Origin: Bolinopsis microptera
Taxonomy: Eukaryota; Ctenophora; Tentaculata; Lobata; Bolinopsidae
Direction of reading: 5' to 3'
DNA: 64,000 bases
Assembly (NCBI RefSeq): GCF_026151205.1
Contig: NC_087074.1
Coordinates: 19,895,240-19,959,239, forward strand
The translations under genes were made by a program, and so were the position numbers. Numbering within the stretch: position 1 is the stretch's first letter; each line of letters starts with the position of its first letter. This document shows, one piece after another, positions 48,099 through 59,819 of the stretch. Under the pieces are notes generated by a model that did no database searches, was not told the origin of the DNA, and was given only the letters and a program-made list of their open reading frames with translations.

Positions 48099-49274
48099 AT
48101 GGTAACACTTCTTATCTGTTTCTACCTCTCATTCCTAGCGTGCACGCCTCTGGTTGTGGCATTACCTGATAATAATCGTCAGCTTCTCACCACATCCCAT
48201 CGTCACACAACAAAACATTTAAGCAGCAATTACAGATGGTTTCACCGGCAGTTTCCCTTTCAGATCAGTAGTCCCTGGTTTAGATCACAAAATCCTTTCA
48301 ATCTTAGTGATACGATTATATCAGAGTGTGGCATTTTGAGAGGTCCATCCAGAGTGAGAGTTTTTATTTATCTACCACTCCGTATAAATCCGAGATGTGG
48401 TATTTGGTCTCGAGTGCTCTCAGACCCTGTACTAGATAACTTCAAAAAGAACCTTCTTTCAGGAAAATTTGTCATTAAACTTCAGGATGACGACAAGTGT
48501 AAAGAAAATGACGAGAGACGAGTGACTACAACTACAAGCGGGTTTAAGTTTGACACGACATTCCGTGCAATATTTTGCAACAACAGCAGGATGGTCTCTC
48601 TTAATACCACTCCGGCAGAGAGAGAAGCCCTGGACCGAACACCAGGCTTCAACCCCTACTTATCTGTTACAATAAAGTTTGAAGAGCACAGAACTGACGA
48701 CTACCTGTTGGGAGACGTTTTTGTGTTTGGAGGAGGAGTCATGGAGTTGGAGACGGATGAAACTGCCCTGTTTCACTATAATGAAAGTGAAACTGCCCTG
48801 TTTCACGATAATGAAAGTGAAAGTAGAGCTGACAGTGATCATGGTAATCCTGATGAAAGTATAATATCAAGCGGGAGGTCATCTGTCTCGTATTCCTCTG
48901 ACAGTGAGATAGAAGATGAGGTTATAGATAGTTATGCTAATAACGCTATCATTGCTGATGATATATTCGAGCTGTTGAGTCAACTTTCCCGCGTAACCAC
49001 AAGTTCTACACTCGGAAGAGCAAGTGCAGTGCTAGACTTCGCACTCGCTGCACTCAAACCAGACCACGAGGTTTTGCAAGGAGTGATTGACAGGGTTTTA
49101 GTTTTGATTGGGTGGATTAAAGGTGAAAATGATTCTCACGGTGAGGAAAGCGATATAATTTATAAGGGGAATATGCTATTGCTGTTGTCAGAACTTGTGA
49201 CTAAACCATATTTCCCGATAGCAGGAGTTGAAGTTATTTTAGCTTTTCATGATAAGAATCGCGAGGAAAACTAA
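48099..49274 (+). CDS. Unrecognised secreted glycoprotein, single exon, 391 aa
   Basis: I do not recognise this protein. The ATG sits in a good Kozak context (caccATGG). Residues 1-22 form a signal peptide (hydrophobic core LLICFYLSFLACTPLVV), and there is no later membrane segment, so secretion is likely. The mature part has four cysteines (77, 100, 134, 160), which could make two disulfides, and six N-glycosylation sequons (68, 161, 169, 228, 238, 344). Residues 221-240 are a tandem 10-residue duplication, ETALFH(Y/D)NES. It is followed by an acidic, Ser-rich linker (about 241-285) and a Leu-rich, probably helical C-terminal region. A tttttcag-like acceptor (cattttcag) about 50 nt upstream suggests a spliced 5' leader. 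The long uninterrupted frame, composition and signal peptide support a real gene that is probably lineage-restricted. Confidence 0.75.
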   Translation: MVTLLICFYLSFLACTPLVVALPDNNRQLLTTSHRHTTKHLSSNYRWFHRQFPFQISSPWFRSQNPFNLSDTIISECGILRGPSRVRVFIYLPLRINPRCGIWSRVLSDPVLDNFKKNLLSGKFVIKLQDDDKCKENDERRVTTTTSGFKFDTTFRAIFCNNSRMVSLNTTPAEREALDRTPGFNPYLSVTIKFEEHRTDDYLLGDVFVFGGGVMELETDETALFHYNESETALFHDNESESRADSDHGNPDESIISSGRSSVSYSSDSEIEDEVIDSYANNAIIADDIFELLSQLSRVTTSSTLGRASAVLDFALAALKPDHEVLQGVIDRVLVLIGWIKGENDSHGEESDIIYKGNMLLLLSELVTKPYFPIAGVEVILAFHDKNREEN

Positions 49275-52200
49275 GCAGCTAGCTGATTATACGCAGGTGC
49301 GTTCGAAAATTATTGTCATGAGATTCTTTTCGGTATTTGTATATCTAAATGAGTTGTTTTTATCAGTCTAGTTTTTGAAGGATTTGAATATTTAACAAGA
49401 ATTTCGCCGCGGTTACACCACGCACGATCAAATTTCCCTGGCCCTACAATGTAATTTTTAACAGTTAACTTGTATTGCAATTTGCATCCCTGATCCCAGA
49501 ATGGTGTTTGGCGAACGTGATACATAATAATCGTTTATATTATATTTTTAACGAATAATAATTTTATGAGCAAAAACGTCGTTCTCAATGTCAAGGTAAC
49601 ATAACTAATAATACATTCATATTCAGCAATATACTAAAGTCTTCCATTTTTCACATTTCACAAGTTCCAAGGCAAAATTGCAGATTCAGTTAATGATCGC
49701 ACAACATGGAGTTGAGCTATCTTCTTTGTGATTCCACAATCCACAACAACTAGACTGGCCCTAAAATTAAAATTAATGACACATGCCCAACTAAATAATG
49801 TAACCGAATGAAATTGAATTAACATTCCCGATTATCGATGATCGATCACATTAATTATTAACATTTTTAAACGAGTGTTTTAATTTACTGTATCTTAAGC
49901 CTAAGGTAAGGCTTACATGGGGACCCCAGGCTATTATATTTATGTTCATAATCATATAGATGATAGAGATTAGGCGGAATGTCAGGCTGAGCGCCGCCCA
50001 GTAAGGTAAGGCCAGTTTTATAGACCATAAATTTGTATAAATATGTGACTTTGAGATAATATAATATAATAATAGCTTGGCAATTGAGTGCTGAGCGCGA
50101 TAATTCCCGACAGCTTGCTGGAGGGAACGCGCGGGCACGAATTTGCCAAGCTATTATGTATTATAATATTTTCCGGTTCCGAATTGGAAGGGGTGTAATC
50201 CGATACGTGCGCATGATACAATATAGTGTCTAATATATAGAACGCCAGTGTTATTTGTTTTACAACTTGCCGCCAGCCAGTCTGAGGTCTATGCTGATAA
50301 TACCTTGGCTTCCCTTGCGGGATATATCGGCAAATTATCAGCTCTCAGTGTCCGAGACTTTTAGTGGATATAATTCCCGGAAGGTATTATAACTATAAGT
50401 AGCTGTAGAATTTACCGCTATAATTACATCGTATACTTCTAGTTCTAGCCAATAGCTTACTTACAGTTACTGTCTTTTATCTGGCATTAAGGTTAGGGGT
50501 CTCATCATGGTCTTGAGTAAATCTTAGTTTATCTTTCGACTTTCGAAACCGTTCGATCCATAATTACCATTCTGCAATCATGATTTACGAACCACCTGTA
50601 AATAATCATTGCCGATGAATTTCGCTTAGATCTTCGTTAAACTTTAAATGTTAAAGGGCACAGCTTTCGACTTTCGCTTATTCAAGTTCAAGTTCGTGCC
50701 TTTTAATTTAAATTTGTAAATTGGACGTAAAATTTATAAACCAGACTTGGCTCGGGAATGAATTTTCACTTGCAGACGAATAACTCTGAACTCGCACCTG
50801 AGCTGTGACCGCGACAACTCGATATTTTAATCTGGTTACTAATGAGTCATACTCGATCATAGTACCAGTAGTAGTCGGGGTATCGTTAATAATAATAACT
50901 GCACGGCTTATAGTTTGTAATTATAATATTGGCCAAATTGGGGGTACGAGTGGCCAGTTCTTACCGCCGCGAACATGTGCTACAAATGAACTGCTCAACT
51001 TAATTATAATTAAAAATATAAATATAATCAACTGTTAGCCACTCGTTCACTTTCTGAAGTTCATTATCATATGTATTTCCTTGGGGCTTGGGGCAATCAA
51101 AAATGTGCTCCAACATCGCAATTCGCAACACAAGTTCATTTTATATTACCTAGAAGTTTGAGTTTATAGACCAAACATCGACAGTTAGAATTAGGTACTG
51201 TCAGAAAATGTTGAGTAACACGTGTATTGATGTGAATCACTAGATCATCAGAGCATATGAACTATCCACATGAAACGTAGGCCTCACAAACTATTATACT
51301 ATGAGTATGACGTAGGCCTTCTATATCATCAATTTTTATCAACTAAATTAAAGACCACGCTTCAATAAATTTGTTTAATGTCCATGCGAGATAAAATTTC
51401 CATTAAGTGACAAGATTTACTAAGTTTCCTTAAATTCAATACCTTTTACTATTACTCGGCAGTCGGCTTAAACCTGTAGCTGTTAACAGCCATGAAATTA
51501 TGTTGGGTGTCTATTTGCTCTGTCCAGCTGACATTTAATCCACAAAACCAGGTGCTTATAATTCCATTTCCACTAAGTCCTTGTCCTTAATATTATTGGA
51601 AAAGTGTTTCTAATTTAATCATGAAATGTTGGCTTAATCTATTCTTCAGTAAATATTATTTCGTCCATTACATTTCCGATTTGTTATAAACTTCATTTCA
51701 CAATCTGAAATTTGATTTGATTTTATAAATTTGAGTGCTGAACTATACATCCTTTAACTTTCCACATCTAAAATTGATAGTTTGCTGTTGTTCATTTGTC
51801 ATTGGCAGATACATATGATGTTTAGGTTCAAAAGTAGTTTGTAGTTTAATATTATATATTAAACGGGCATATCCTGTCCAAACCCAGGATGCACGGCATA
51901 AAGAATTTGTTTTAACTTGTTTGTATGAAAAGCATCAATATATAATCTTAATCTAAAACTGTTATGTCACTTGCCTGCCCACAAAAGACATGGACAACGA
52001 GAACTTACATTTTTTCGTGTTGCGTAAGCTAAGCTAACTGCAAGTTTTTACTTTAAACATAGGCATTATTTTCAAGATATCTACTAGTACTGTGAAGTGG
52101 ACGGAGCCCTTTGTAACACTTTGTAGCGCTGGAAGTGGACCTTATACCGTATAAAATACAGGTGCAGGTTCTGTAAATCCGAAATTATTAACTATGCCGA

Positions 52201-52541
52201 TTCGCTTTTTAATAGAGTTACAGGTGCAGTGATAATTGCACCCTCATAATAGTGACCAGTGAGACTTGAGCGACGTTCTTAATAAAAATGGTGGATAAAT
52301 TACTACACATAATTAATGCCTCTGTGCTTGGAAGTAAGCCTCGATAGTCGATACTAGTAATAATCGCATGTTTGCACGCGTCTGTCAATATGTACAGTGA
52401 AACTGATGCCACGAGGCATTCCGTATTTACTTTTAGTTCTTAATGCTGTGCACCTTGCCAAGTTGAAATATTTGACGACCTAAATTACTAAACATCTTTT
52501 ATACAAGTTTATGATTATAACGAGAACAAAACATTTAGCAA
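49275..52541. other. Intergenic, nothing recognised
   Basis: AT-rich DNA between two plus-strand genes. Short open frames have biased, non-protein-like composition. No repeat family, tRNA or exon could be supported. Confidence 0.6.
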
Positions 52542-53693
52542 ATGTCTGAAACTTCAACGGGAATATTAACCCTAGCAGAAACAGGGTTCACTAACCGGGT
52601 AACAGCAACCAGCGAATATCCTGACCCTGATAATACGCATAACCTCGGGCACACAACAAACATTGTGATCCTAGTGTGTACATTCACTCTAGCAGTTCTG
52701 GCAGTGTCCCTTAATTTGGGGGTGGTCACTTTCTATCGGAGCCAGATCAGAAACTTAGTACCCTTCATCTACTCGATATTAGGGGGAAGTGACTTGTGTA
52801 CCGGGATCTGTGCAGGCCTACACTCTGTTATCTTCTTAGTGTTGCTAGTAGTTAAAGATAAGGAGGATGTCATCCTCTTCTGGATCACATTCCTCTCGTA
52901 CTACACTACCATGATCTCCTTCAGATTGTCCGCCTTTGTAAGTTTGGTGTTCTCGGTCATCCGTACCATCAACATCTTATCACCATTTAGCAGGATCATC
53001 AGAGGAGCAGTTTACATTTCCATAGCAATTTGCTTTGCATTCATATTGGCATTGACCTCGGCAGAAATAGTTCTACTAGAATTTAGTACTACTAATTCAG
53101 TCAAATTCATGAAAAGTCACTTCTTTCGACCAGGAAGCCTGAATCAACTGTACGTTTCATCGCTTAGAGGTGAAACCCTGAGTAACAAACACATGTGTGC
53201 GATAAACTGGGCATCCACCCTGCCAACCATTCTCCCAGCTACTCTGGCATTGATAGCCACCGTCGTGCAAATCTACTCTCTCCTCAGACCTGAAGTAACG
53301 AGCTGCAACATTGATACAAGGAAAGACACCGATAGTACAAAGAAGAGAATAAGCATCACGATCGCCACCATTTCCACTATCTTCTTCCTCTGCTCGCTGT
53401 TTATGCTGGCCCAACCCATCATATTCTGTAATAAAATGTTCCCCGAGGACGTGAGGAGAAGGAGAGCTGTCCTGTACATGTCCGGGTATATACCACTGTT
53501 CCTGAACGCCGCACTTAACCCACTAATCCTGATACTGAGAGGCGAGAAACTGAATAAGTACATCAGAGACAAACTGGGGATAAGACAAGGCCAGTCTGAG
53601 GGAGAGGTATATGGAATGAGGAGCATGAAGAAGGAGGGGCAGAGAGTGGGCGGGAGTCCAGCTGGTGAGCGGACTGAATCACTACCGGACTGA
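52542..53693 (+). CDS. Rhodopsin-like (class A) G-protein-coupled receptor, single exon, 383 aa
   Basis: Seven hydrophobic segments at about residues 40-65, 72-103, 109-143, 155-180, 222-248, 270-296 and 309-333 identify a plasma-membrane GPCR. The N-terminal ~38 residues lack a signal peptide. TM7 carries LNAALNPLILIL, so the class A NPxxY motif is present as NPLIL without the tyrosine. The DRY box at the end of TM3 is replaced by VIRT (139-142), and TM1 has LNLG in place of the usual GN. Arg141 is retained, which suggests coupling is possible. ECL2 has one cysteine (219). The ligand cannot be predicted. The last residues (RTESLPD) and the stop codon are encoded by the first unit of a cggactgaatcactac repeat. 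Confidence 0.85.
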   Translation: MSETSTGILTLAETGFTNRVTATSEYPDPDNTHNLGHTTNIVILVCTFTLAVLAVSLNLGVVTFYRSQIRNLVPFIYSILGGSDLCTGICAGLHSVIFLVLLVVKDKEDVILFWITFLSYYTTMISFRLSAFVSLVFSVIRTINILSPFSRIIRGAVYISIAICFAFILALTSAEIVLLEFSTTNSVKFMKSHFFRPGSLNQLYVSSLRGETLSNKHMCAINWASTLPTILPATLALIATVVQIYSLLRPEVTSCNIDTRKDTDSTKKRISITIATISTIFFLCSLFMLAQPIIFCNKMFPEDVRRRRAVLYMSGYIPLFLNAALNPLILILRGEKLNKYIRDKLGIRQGQSEGEVYGMRSMKKEGQRVGGSPAGERTESLPD

Positions 53694-54235
53694 ATCCCTA
53701 ACGGACTGAATCACTACCAATCACTATTGGTAGGGATTGAGGTATATTTTCGGACTGAATCACTACCGGACTAAATCACTACCGCTAATATCTAGACCTA
53801 ACCACTTTGATGTGATCCCTACTGAACTTTGCAATAAAGGCATAATTATTCGTGAGGAAGACATAGTGGTATAAGATAAACACAGGCGTTGCGGGTTTAT
53901 ATATTATTCCCGCTAGCTGATTGAGATACCGAGCATGTGAAGGTTCACATCACTGTATTGTCGTATAGCAGGTCATTATGGATGACTTGATCCGAACCAG
54001 TTCTCATTAGGGCTCCTCGTTGCGTACGTAAGTCTGTGGATCACATGTCTGACAGGCCCCATAGCAAGCACTCCATGAGAGCCCCGGCTCAGATCATGTC
54101 ATGATATTAGAACTAGTGAACTAAGATCAACTGGTAGGGATTGAGGTACATTTTCGGATCGAATCCCTAACGGACTAAATCACTACCAGTAGTGATATTT
54201 GGGTGGTAGTGATTCCGTCCGTTAGGGATTCAGTC
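53682..54235. repeat. cggactgaatcactacc direct/inverted repeat cluster
   Basis: Multiple copies of cggactgaatcactacc or its ccctaac variant at 53682-53790 and 54155-54190, with inverted copies (ggtagtgattccgtccgtta, gggattcagtcc) at 54200-54235. ggtagggattgaggtacatt recurs at 53729 and 54132. It looks like a foldback/MITE family with internal tandem repeats. The rest of 53694-54895 has no gene. Confidence 0.75.
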
Positions 54236-54895
54236 CTACAATCAAGTGACCCACGGCCACCCCGTGTCTCTCTTCATTGAGAAACTGTCTTAATTAGAAT
54301 ATGACCTTAATGATAAGTAATTAGTTTGATTAACAACAATAGGAACAGTATTGATCCCAGAATGTTCCTGTTCGATAGACTAAATCTGATCATCCTATGA
54401 TTTATTAATCATTATAACAAACAAATGTGTTTTACTAGCTCAATGATTTGTTTCTGTATACTATTTTTGTGATACATATCGTCATAACTATATGGCAAAC
54501 AACGAAAAAATCATCCTGATATTAAAAATTAGATAAATGAAATACAAAGCTTGAACAAATTAAATTTGTTAGGTTTTAAAAATAAGCTTTACAGTTGAAC
54601 AAAAAAGCTTGAATAAAAGAAAACAAACTTATTTTCTTTATTTTGCAGTGTGCACAGCCTAAAAGTGTGCAATGCCTAAAAGCGGTCCTTTAAAGTACTA
54701 AACGCACGATTAAAGATTATGAACCAGTTTTTCATCGTACGATCTCTCAAGAAAGGCCTGCCTAATAGCGAAAAGTCAGTCTTAATGTTTTTCCAACCGC
54801 AATGACGTTGAAGCACCGTCAGGTAATGAACACTGTAGATACCATCTCACAGTAAAACATTACACCTGAAAGTGTAAACGAAAAAAGAAGGACCC

Positions 54896-55261
54896 TCACC
54901 ACTTGGTCTCCGGTTTCAGTTTGTACGCTTGATACGCGGCCAGAGTGAAGAATGACAACTCTGTCTCGGACATCACTCCACACTCCTCTAGGGTCTTCTC
55001 TCCGGGGAGGATCAACAGCTCATCATCCTCTAGGTTGATGACGATATCATTTGCTTTGAAGCTGCCGGCTTGGTGGGATATCTTGAGGGTATCGTAGGGG
55101 TGTGTTTTGAAGGGTGGTGGGATACCTTTTACTGATTTGAGGTCCTGGACAAGACGAGCGATGAATTGGTCTACTGTTTGAGTGATGTCCACCTCTCGGA
55201 TAGGAATGGTGCGGATTGTGCGGTATTCGAAATTTCGAATAAGCCGAACCGTAACTATCAT
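54896..55261 (-). CDS. C2orf76: UPF0538 family protein (C2orf76 homologue)
   Basis: A 121-residue protein from ATG at 55261 to TGA at 54896, close to the ~126 residues of the vertebrate protein. Conserved landmarks are VTVRLIRNFEYR near the start, QTVDQFIARLVQDL, IPPPFKTHPYDTLKISHQA, INLEDDELLIL, SETELSFF and the terminal W. The family has no assigned function; it is small, soluble and has a predicted ubiquitin-like strand pattern (my inference). The frame is open upstream to 55324, but without another ATG, and an atag acceptor-like site lies about 9 nt before this ATG. It looks single-exon in its coding part. Confidence 0.85.
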   Translation of the reverse strand: MIVTVRLIRNFEYRTIRTIPIREVDITQTVDQFIARLVQDLKSVKGIPPPFKTHPYDTLKISHQAGSFKANDIVINLEDDELLILPGEKTLEECGVMSETELSFFTLAAYQAYKLKPETKW

Positions 55262-56047
55262 GTAATCACCTATCTTGGCGATAAGTCGGTTAGGTGATAA
55301 TAATTCAGACAATTTGATATTCAAAATGTTTTGATTGAAAATATTATAGTTTTGTCTATAATCATGATTTCAATACTCATCGAATTTTGATGTCAATCAT
55401 CAATCAATCACTCTAAGCCATTTGTATACTTTAAAGCTCTGAAGAATTGAAACATGGATATGAAATCTTGAAAAAAAAAACCACCACAAGGAAACACATA
55501 GTTTTGAAACAAAGAAAAAAGTTTTAGATCTCAAAAGTTAGAGAGTTAAACAAAATCTTGACTTTCAACAGGCAAGAGAGCTCAACACATACGGAGTTTG
55601 TTGGATGTAGAAACGCTATTTTAACAAAGGGTGACAAGACATAATCCAGACATTAATAAATATTAAAGATCTTCTTAGGTTAGACTTCTGGATCGAAATG
55701 TCTCGAATCACACCCGTTTGAGCATGTATGTTTTTAGATTTTGATTTGATAAATACCCAGTTATCTTTTACTAATATAAGCGCGGCAGCTGTTAGTTTCC
55801 TATTCACTCAACATATCAAATATAATAGTTCAGTATCAAACTCGACCACCAGAAAAATTACGATTTTGATTAAAAATCACGTGACTAAAACCACGTGGCA
55901 ACTAAAGAGTTTTCCTAAACTAGAATCAATAATCAATCCGACTCTAAAAACCACAAAACGACACCAAGATTTAATCTCTCAAGAAAACTGAGACTCTGGG
56001 GTGTCTGGAATCAGATCCTGCCAAATCCTCATGGAGCAGCGACAATT
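55262..56047. other. Intergenic between C2orf76 and eRF3 genes
   Basis: Probably 5' leader of the UPF0538 gene and 3' UTR of the eRF3 gene, both on the minus strand. No other feature seen. Confidence 0.55.
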
Positions 56048-59000
56048 TTAGTTGGTCTGACTTGAAAGCTGATTGGACGTCTTGAGCACCACACCCACTG
56101 CGATCGTTTTACCTGTAAAAGGTAACCATAAAACAAATCGTATTACATACTGAACTAAAAATGAACAATGCCGGTTTTAAATAGAGTTGTTTGTGTCAAC
56201 TGTAAAATAAATTTGAACCAGACTAAACAGCGACAGCAAACAGTAACTTCAAACCACAGTTCTAATCGACCACTAACCTTCATCCCTCAACGTGAATCTG
56301 CCCAACTGAGGGAACTGATCAAAAGACTCGATACAAATGGGTGTGGCCAGCTGTAACTTAGCGAACACCACCTCCCGTTCTTTAGCGCAGCGCGGCTTAA
56401 CTGGCTTCCCATTCTTTTCCACCATCTTCTTACCTGTCTTCTTATCCATCAGACCAACCAGTTCCTGTAGAGACAAAATTGTTTATTTTTGGTCTCTTGG
56501 ATGGTTGCCAAAATAAATTATTTATAATTTTGATTGATGGAGATAAAACCTTCCAGAGATTTTCTTATAATAGTATTGAAACCTCTGTGCAACGCAACAC
56601 CAAGATAATGTCCTGTTTACCTCAAAAGATACTTCAGTGACCGAAGAGTGAATGTGCATGATACAATTGAAACCAGGAGCTATGATATTCCGCAGCTCCA
56701 CAAGTTGAATCTTTGCTAAGAATCTGTCGGCTATTTTACACAAGCTATCCATACTGCACAGCACAAATCCTGCAGGATAGAGAAAAGTCACTTTTAGAAA
56801 TTTCTACTGTATTGATTACTATAAGTCGCACCTTAATAATAAGTGGTCGGATTGCCCAGCCTTAGAAGGCATAATTATTATTTTCCGTTGAAACTACTGA
56901 AGATCTAGATTTGGTATTATCACTGACCTGGAGAAATGTCTTCTTCTTCAACGTTTCTCAGTTTCAGTTTCACGTTGTCTCCAGACTCAGCCACCTCTGA
57001 GTCCATGTCGTCGATCAGAATTTCCGCGATTTGCACCACCGTCTGTAAAGAGTGTGTTGCGTAAGAAAAACATAATAAAACAAATCAAATGCAATTAAGT
57101 ACAGCAACCTTGACCCTTCATTCATCTGACAAACAAAAGGTATTCGATAGATTCACAACATTTTTGGATTCCTTACCTTGTTTGGCATAATAGTAAGGCT
57201 CTGATTTTTGCGGCATTCCCCACTTATAACTTTTCCCATAACCATAGTTCCCATATCCTTAAACTTCTCAACGATAGACATCCTGAAAGATTATCATGGT
57301 TAAAAATAGAAGGCACTGAGTATTTAAAGCTTATTCGAACAGAGCAAATTATGGTGGATTCTACCTAATCAAGAGAATATCTAAGTTGATTAACAGGTAT
57401 CAATTCTAAAGAAAAGGTGCTAAACATTACATACTATTTGACAGAATTTCTCATATTACCTGAATGGCTTGCCGGTTTGATTTGTCTTAAACGATGGCAA
57501 TTCGTCCAAATAGCTCAAGAATGGCGGTCCTTTGTACCAAGGACACACTTTGGGATCTAGCGGTTCCTTTAGATTAGCTCCAGTTAGACCTGATGCAGGC
57601 ATAAACTTGATGTCACTTGTCTTGAAGCCACTTTGCTTTAAGAAGGGCAGCAATCGACTGCAAATGTCATCGTATCTGAGAAAATGAGAATACAATCAGA
57701 GCGGAAACATAGTTACGTATTTAAGTTCAGAAGTGGTTATTGAATAGCGAATAAATAGTGAGGGGGTTAGGGACAAACCTTCCTTTGTCCCATTCTACTG
57801 AGGGGTCGTCCATTTTGTTGATTAACACAATTAGATGCTTCACGCCTGCAGTCTTTGCGAGCAAAGCGTGCTCTCTAGTCTGACCACCTCTGTCGAATCC
57901 TGTTTCAAATTCTCCCTTTCTTGCTGAGATTACCTGACAGATGGAACATGTCTTGAAAAACGAATTTCGGTTTAAAAAATCGTTAAGATATTTCTGCCCA
58001 AAATTCAATGAACTGAACATATATATATATATATACGTCGTTTACAAAGGGGATTCCAAATAAAAATATCAGATGTTTTCTTACCAAGATTCCCACATCA
58101 GCCTGAGCAGCACCTCCTATCATATTAGACACAAAGCACCTATGGCCGGGGGCATCCAAAAGGGTGAATCTCTTCTTCTCTGTTTCAAAGAATCCACGGC
58201 CGACTTCGACAGTCTTTCCCTTGTCTCGCTCTTCATCATTTGTGTCCAGTGCCCACGATAAGTACCACGATTCTCTGTTCATTTCCTTAGCTTCGCGCTC
58301 GAACTTCTCCAACGTTCGTTTGTCCACCTGTAAAGTAGTTGGTTCTGTCAATAACGATGTGAGATAAGTCAAATTAGAACGGAAAGATGAAAACCACTAT
58401 AATTAAATTTTAGATAAAACAAAGATAATCTGACCTGTCCTGTCAGATAGAGAATGTGTCCACCAATAGTGCTCTTTCCGGCGTCCACGTGACCGATAAA
58501 AACAATATTAACGTTATCCTTCCTCTTCTCCTTTGGTGGCGGGGGCGGCTTCTTAACTGCAATATCAATACTTACAGAGCCATCAAAACTTAGTTTAAAT
58601 CCTTTAAAAAAATGAGTTTTCGTTTTCAAAATCTGTAGTGAGTAAAATAGTCAAATAGGAAATACAAAGGGATCCGAGCGACTTTACTGGGCCCAGAAAA
58701 TTCCCTCCACGACAAAAAAGCGCTGTTTCTGAGGTGGAAACCCCCGAGGCAAAGGCTTCGATTTTTGGAGGTAAAACAGGTAAACTTATCTAAAAGGGAA
58801 TCAGATAAAACTAATTTGTTCCAGTCTGTAAAACAGACAACAATAATTGCCCTAACCTGGTGCTGGTTGTGGTACAGCAGCTGGTACTGGGGCTTCTGGT
58901 TCCGATTCTTCTTCAACCTCCATTACTTCTTCTTCTGGTTCTTCTTCTGTTACTGGTGGTTCTTCTTCCATCTTTATTGGCTCTTCCAGTTTGATTATTT

Positions 59001-59342
59001 TAGGTTCCACAGGATCATTTCTGTGAATAATTTTTTTGGTCACTGGTAAATATCTCTATTACTCCATCATAATCACAATTGACGAATAAAATTGGTCGTT
59101 GAGCTTAAGAATGTAATAACTAACCTGTTTGAGTCTGATACGGGGTTCTCTACCAATTTAGGCTGTAAGTGCCCATTGAACTGAAGAGGTAAGGGGACAG
59201 GAGCTGGATCGAATCTGGGGACGAATGATGGAGCGAAGGCGCTAGGTACAAAAGCCGGGGCCTCGATATTAAGATTACCTAAGTTACGAGCTGCGTTGTC
59301 GACTTCGTAGTCGTCTTCCCATGATTCTGGTTCATGTGACAT
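56048..59342 (-). CDS. GSPT1: Eukaryotic release factor 3 GTPase (eRF3/GSPT1), 11 exons, 579 aa
   Basis: Cytosolic GTPase that partners eRF1 to release finished polypeptides at stop codons. Exons, 5' to 3': 59125-59342, 58857-59020, 58435-58556, 58085-58327, 57779-57933, 57460-57675, 57177-57282, 56928-57042, 56621-56769, 56278-56464, 56048-56112; all phases fit (580 codons with stop). The N-terminus has two overlapping PAM2-type motifs (residues 22-42, [19 protein letters not shown]) for poly(A)-binding protein, as in vertebrate eRF3a. An acidic Glu/Pro linker follows. GTPase motifs are GHVDAGKST (149-157), switch I T207, DAPGH (226-230) and NKMD (288-291). C-terminal beta-barrels end in [23 protein letters not shown] replaces the more usual HKSFVPNM after G3. 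Introns are short, under about 350 bp. An acceptor-like tttacag sits directly before the start codon. Confidence 0.97.
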
Positions 59343-59819
59343 GCTGTAAATAGTAGCGGAGTTTACAGGGCATTAGAGACTATGTTGGGGAGTTGTAAGT
59401 TGGACACGTTTGTTTGAAACCCCACGGTGGAGGGTGGCGTGTGCCGCAATTTATTACTGCACTAGTAATCTTGACTCGATGAAAGAAGAGTCTACAAGTT
59501 ATATAATAAAGAGACTGTAGGATAAAACATAATTATTCACATTTAAATAATTAAAAAGATGAAGTCTGCAAAGCCGTAAAAGAGACCGAAAATGAAAATT
59601 TAACAACCCGGTATATATTCTATTCTACAATTATACGAACAAATCATCGCGTGAAGATGAGAAAGACCTCAAGATTTTCGTGACATTTTAACGCCGCGCG
59701 TTACGCAAACCAACAATTTTCGGCTCTAAAACGTGCCCGAGGCAGGACCAGTTCATGTGACGTAACTCCAGTCTCCACAGTCCACGGTTTACTCTAAATT
59801 GCAACATTTAATGGCCAAA
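59343..59819. other. Intergenic between eRF3 and GTF3C5 genes
   Basis: About 480 bp holding the presumed eRF3 5' region and the GTF3C5 3' UTR. No further gene or repeat seen. Confidence 0.6.
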
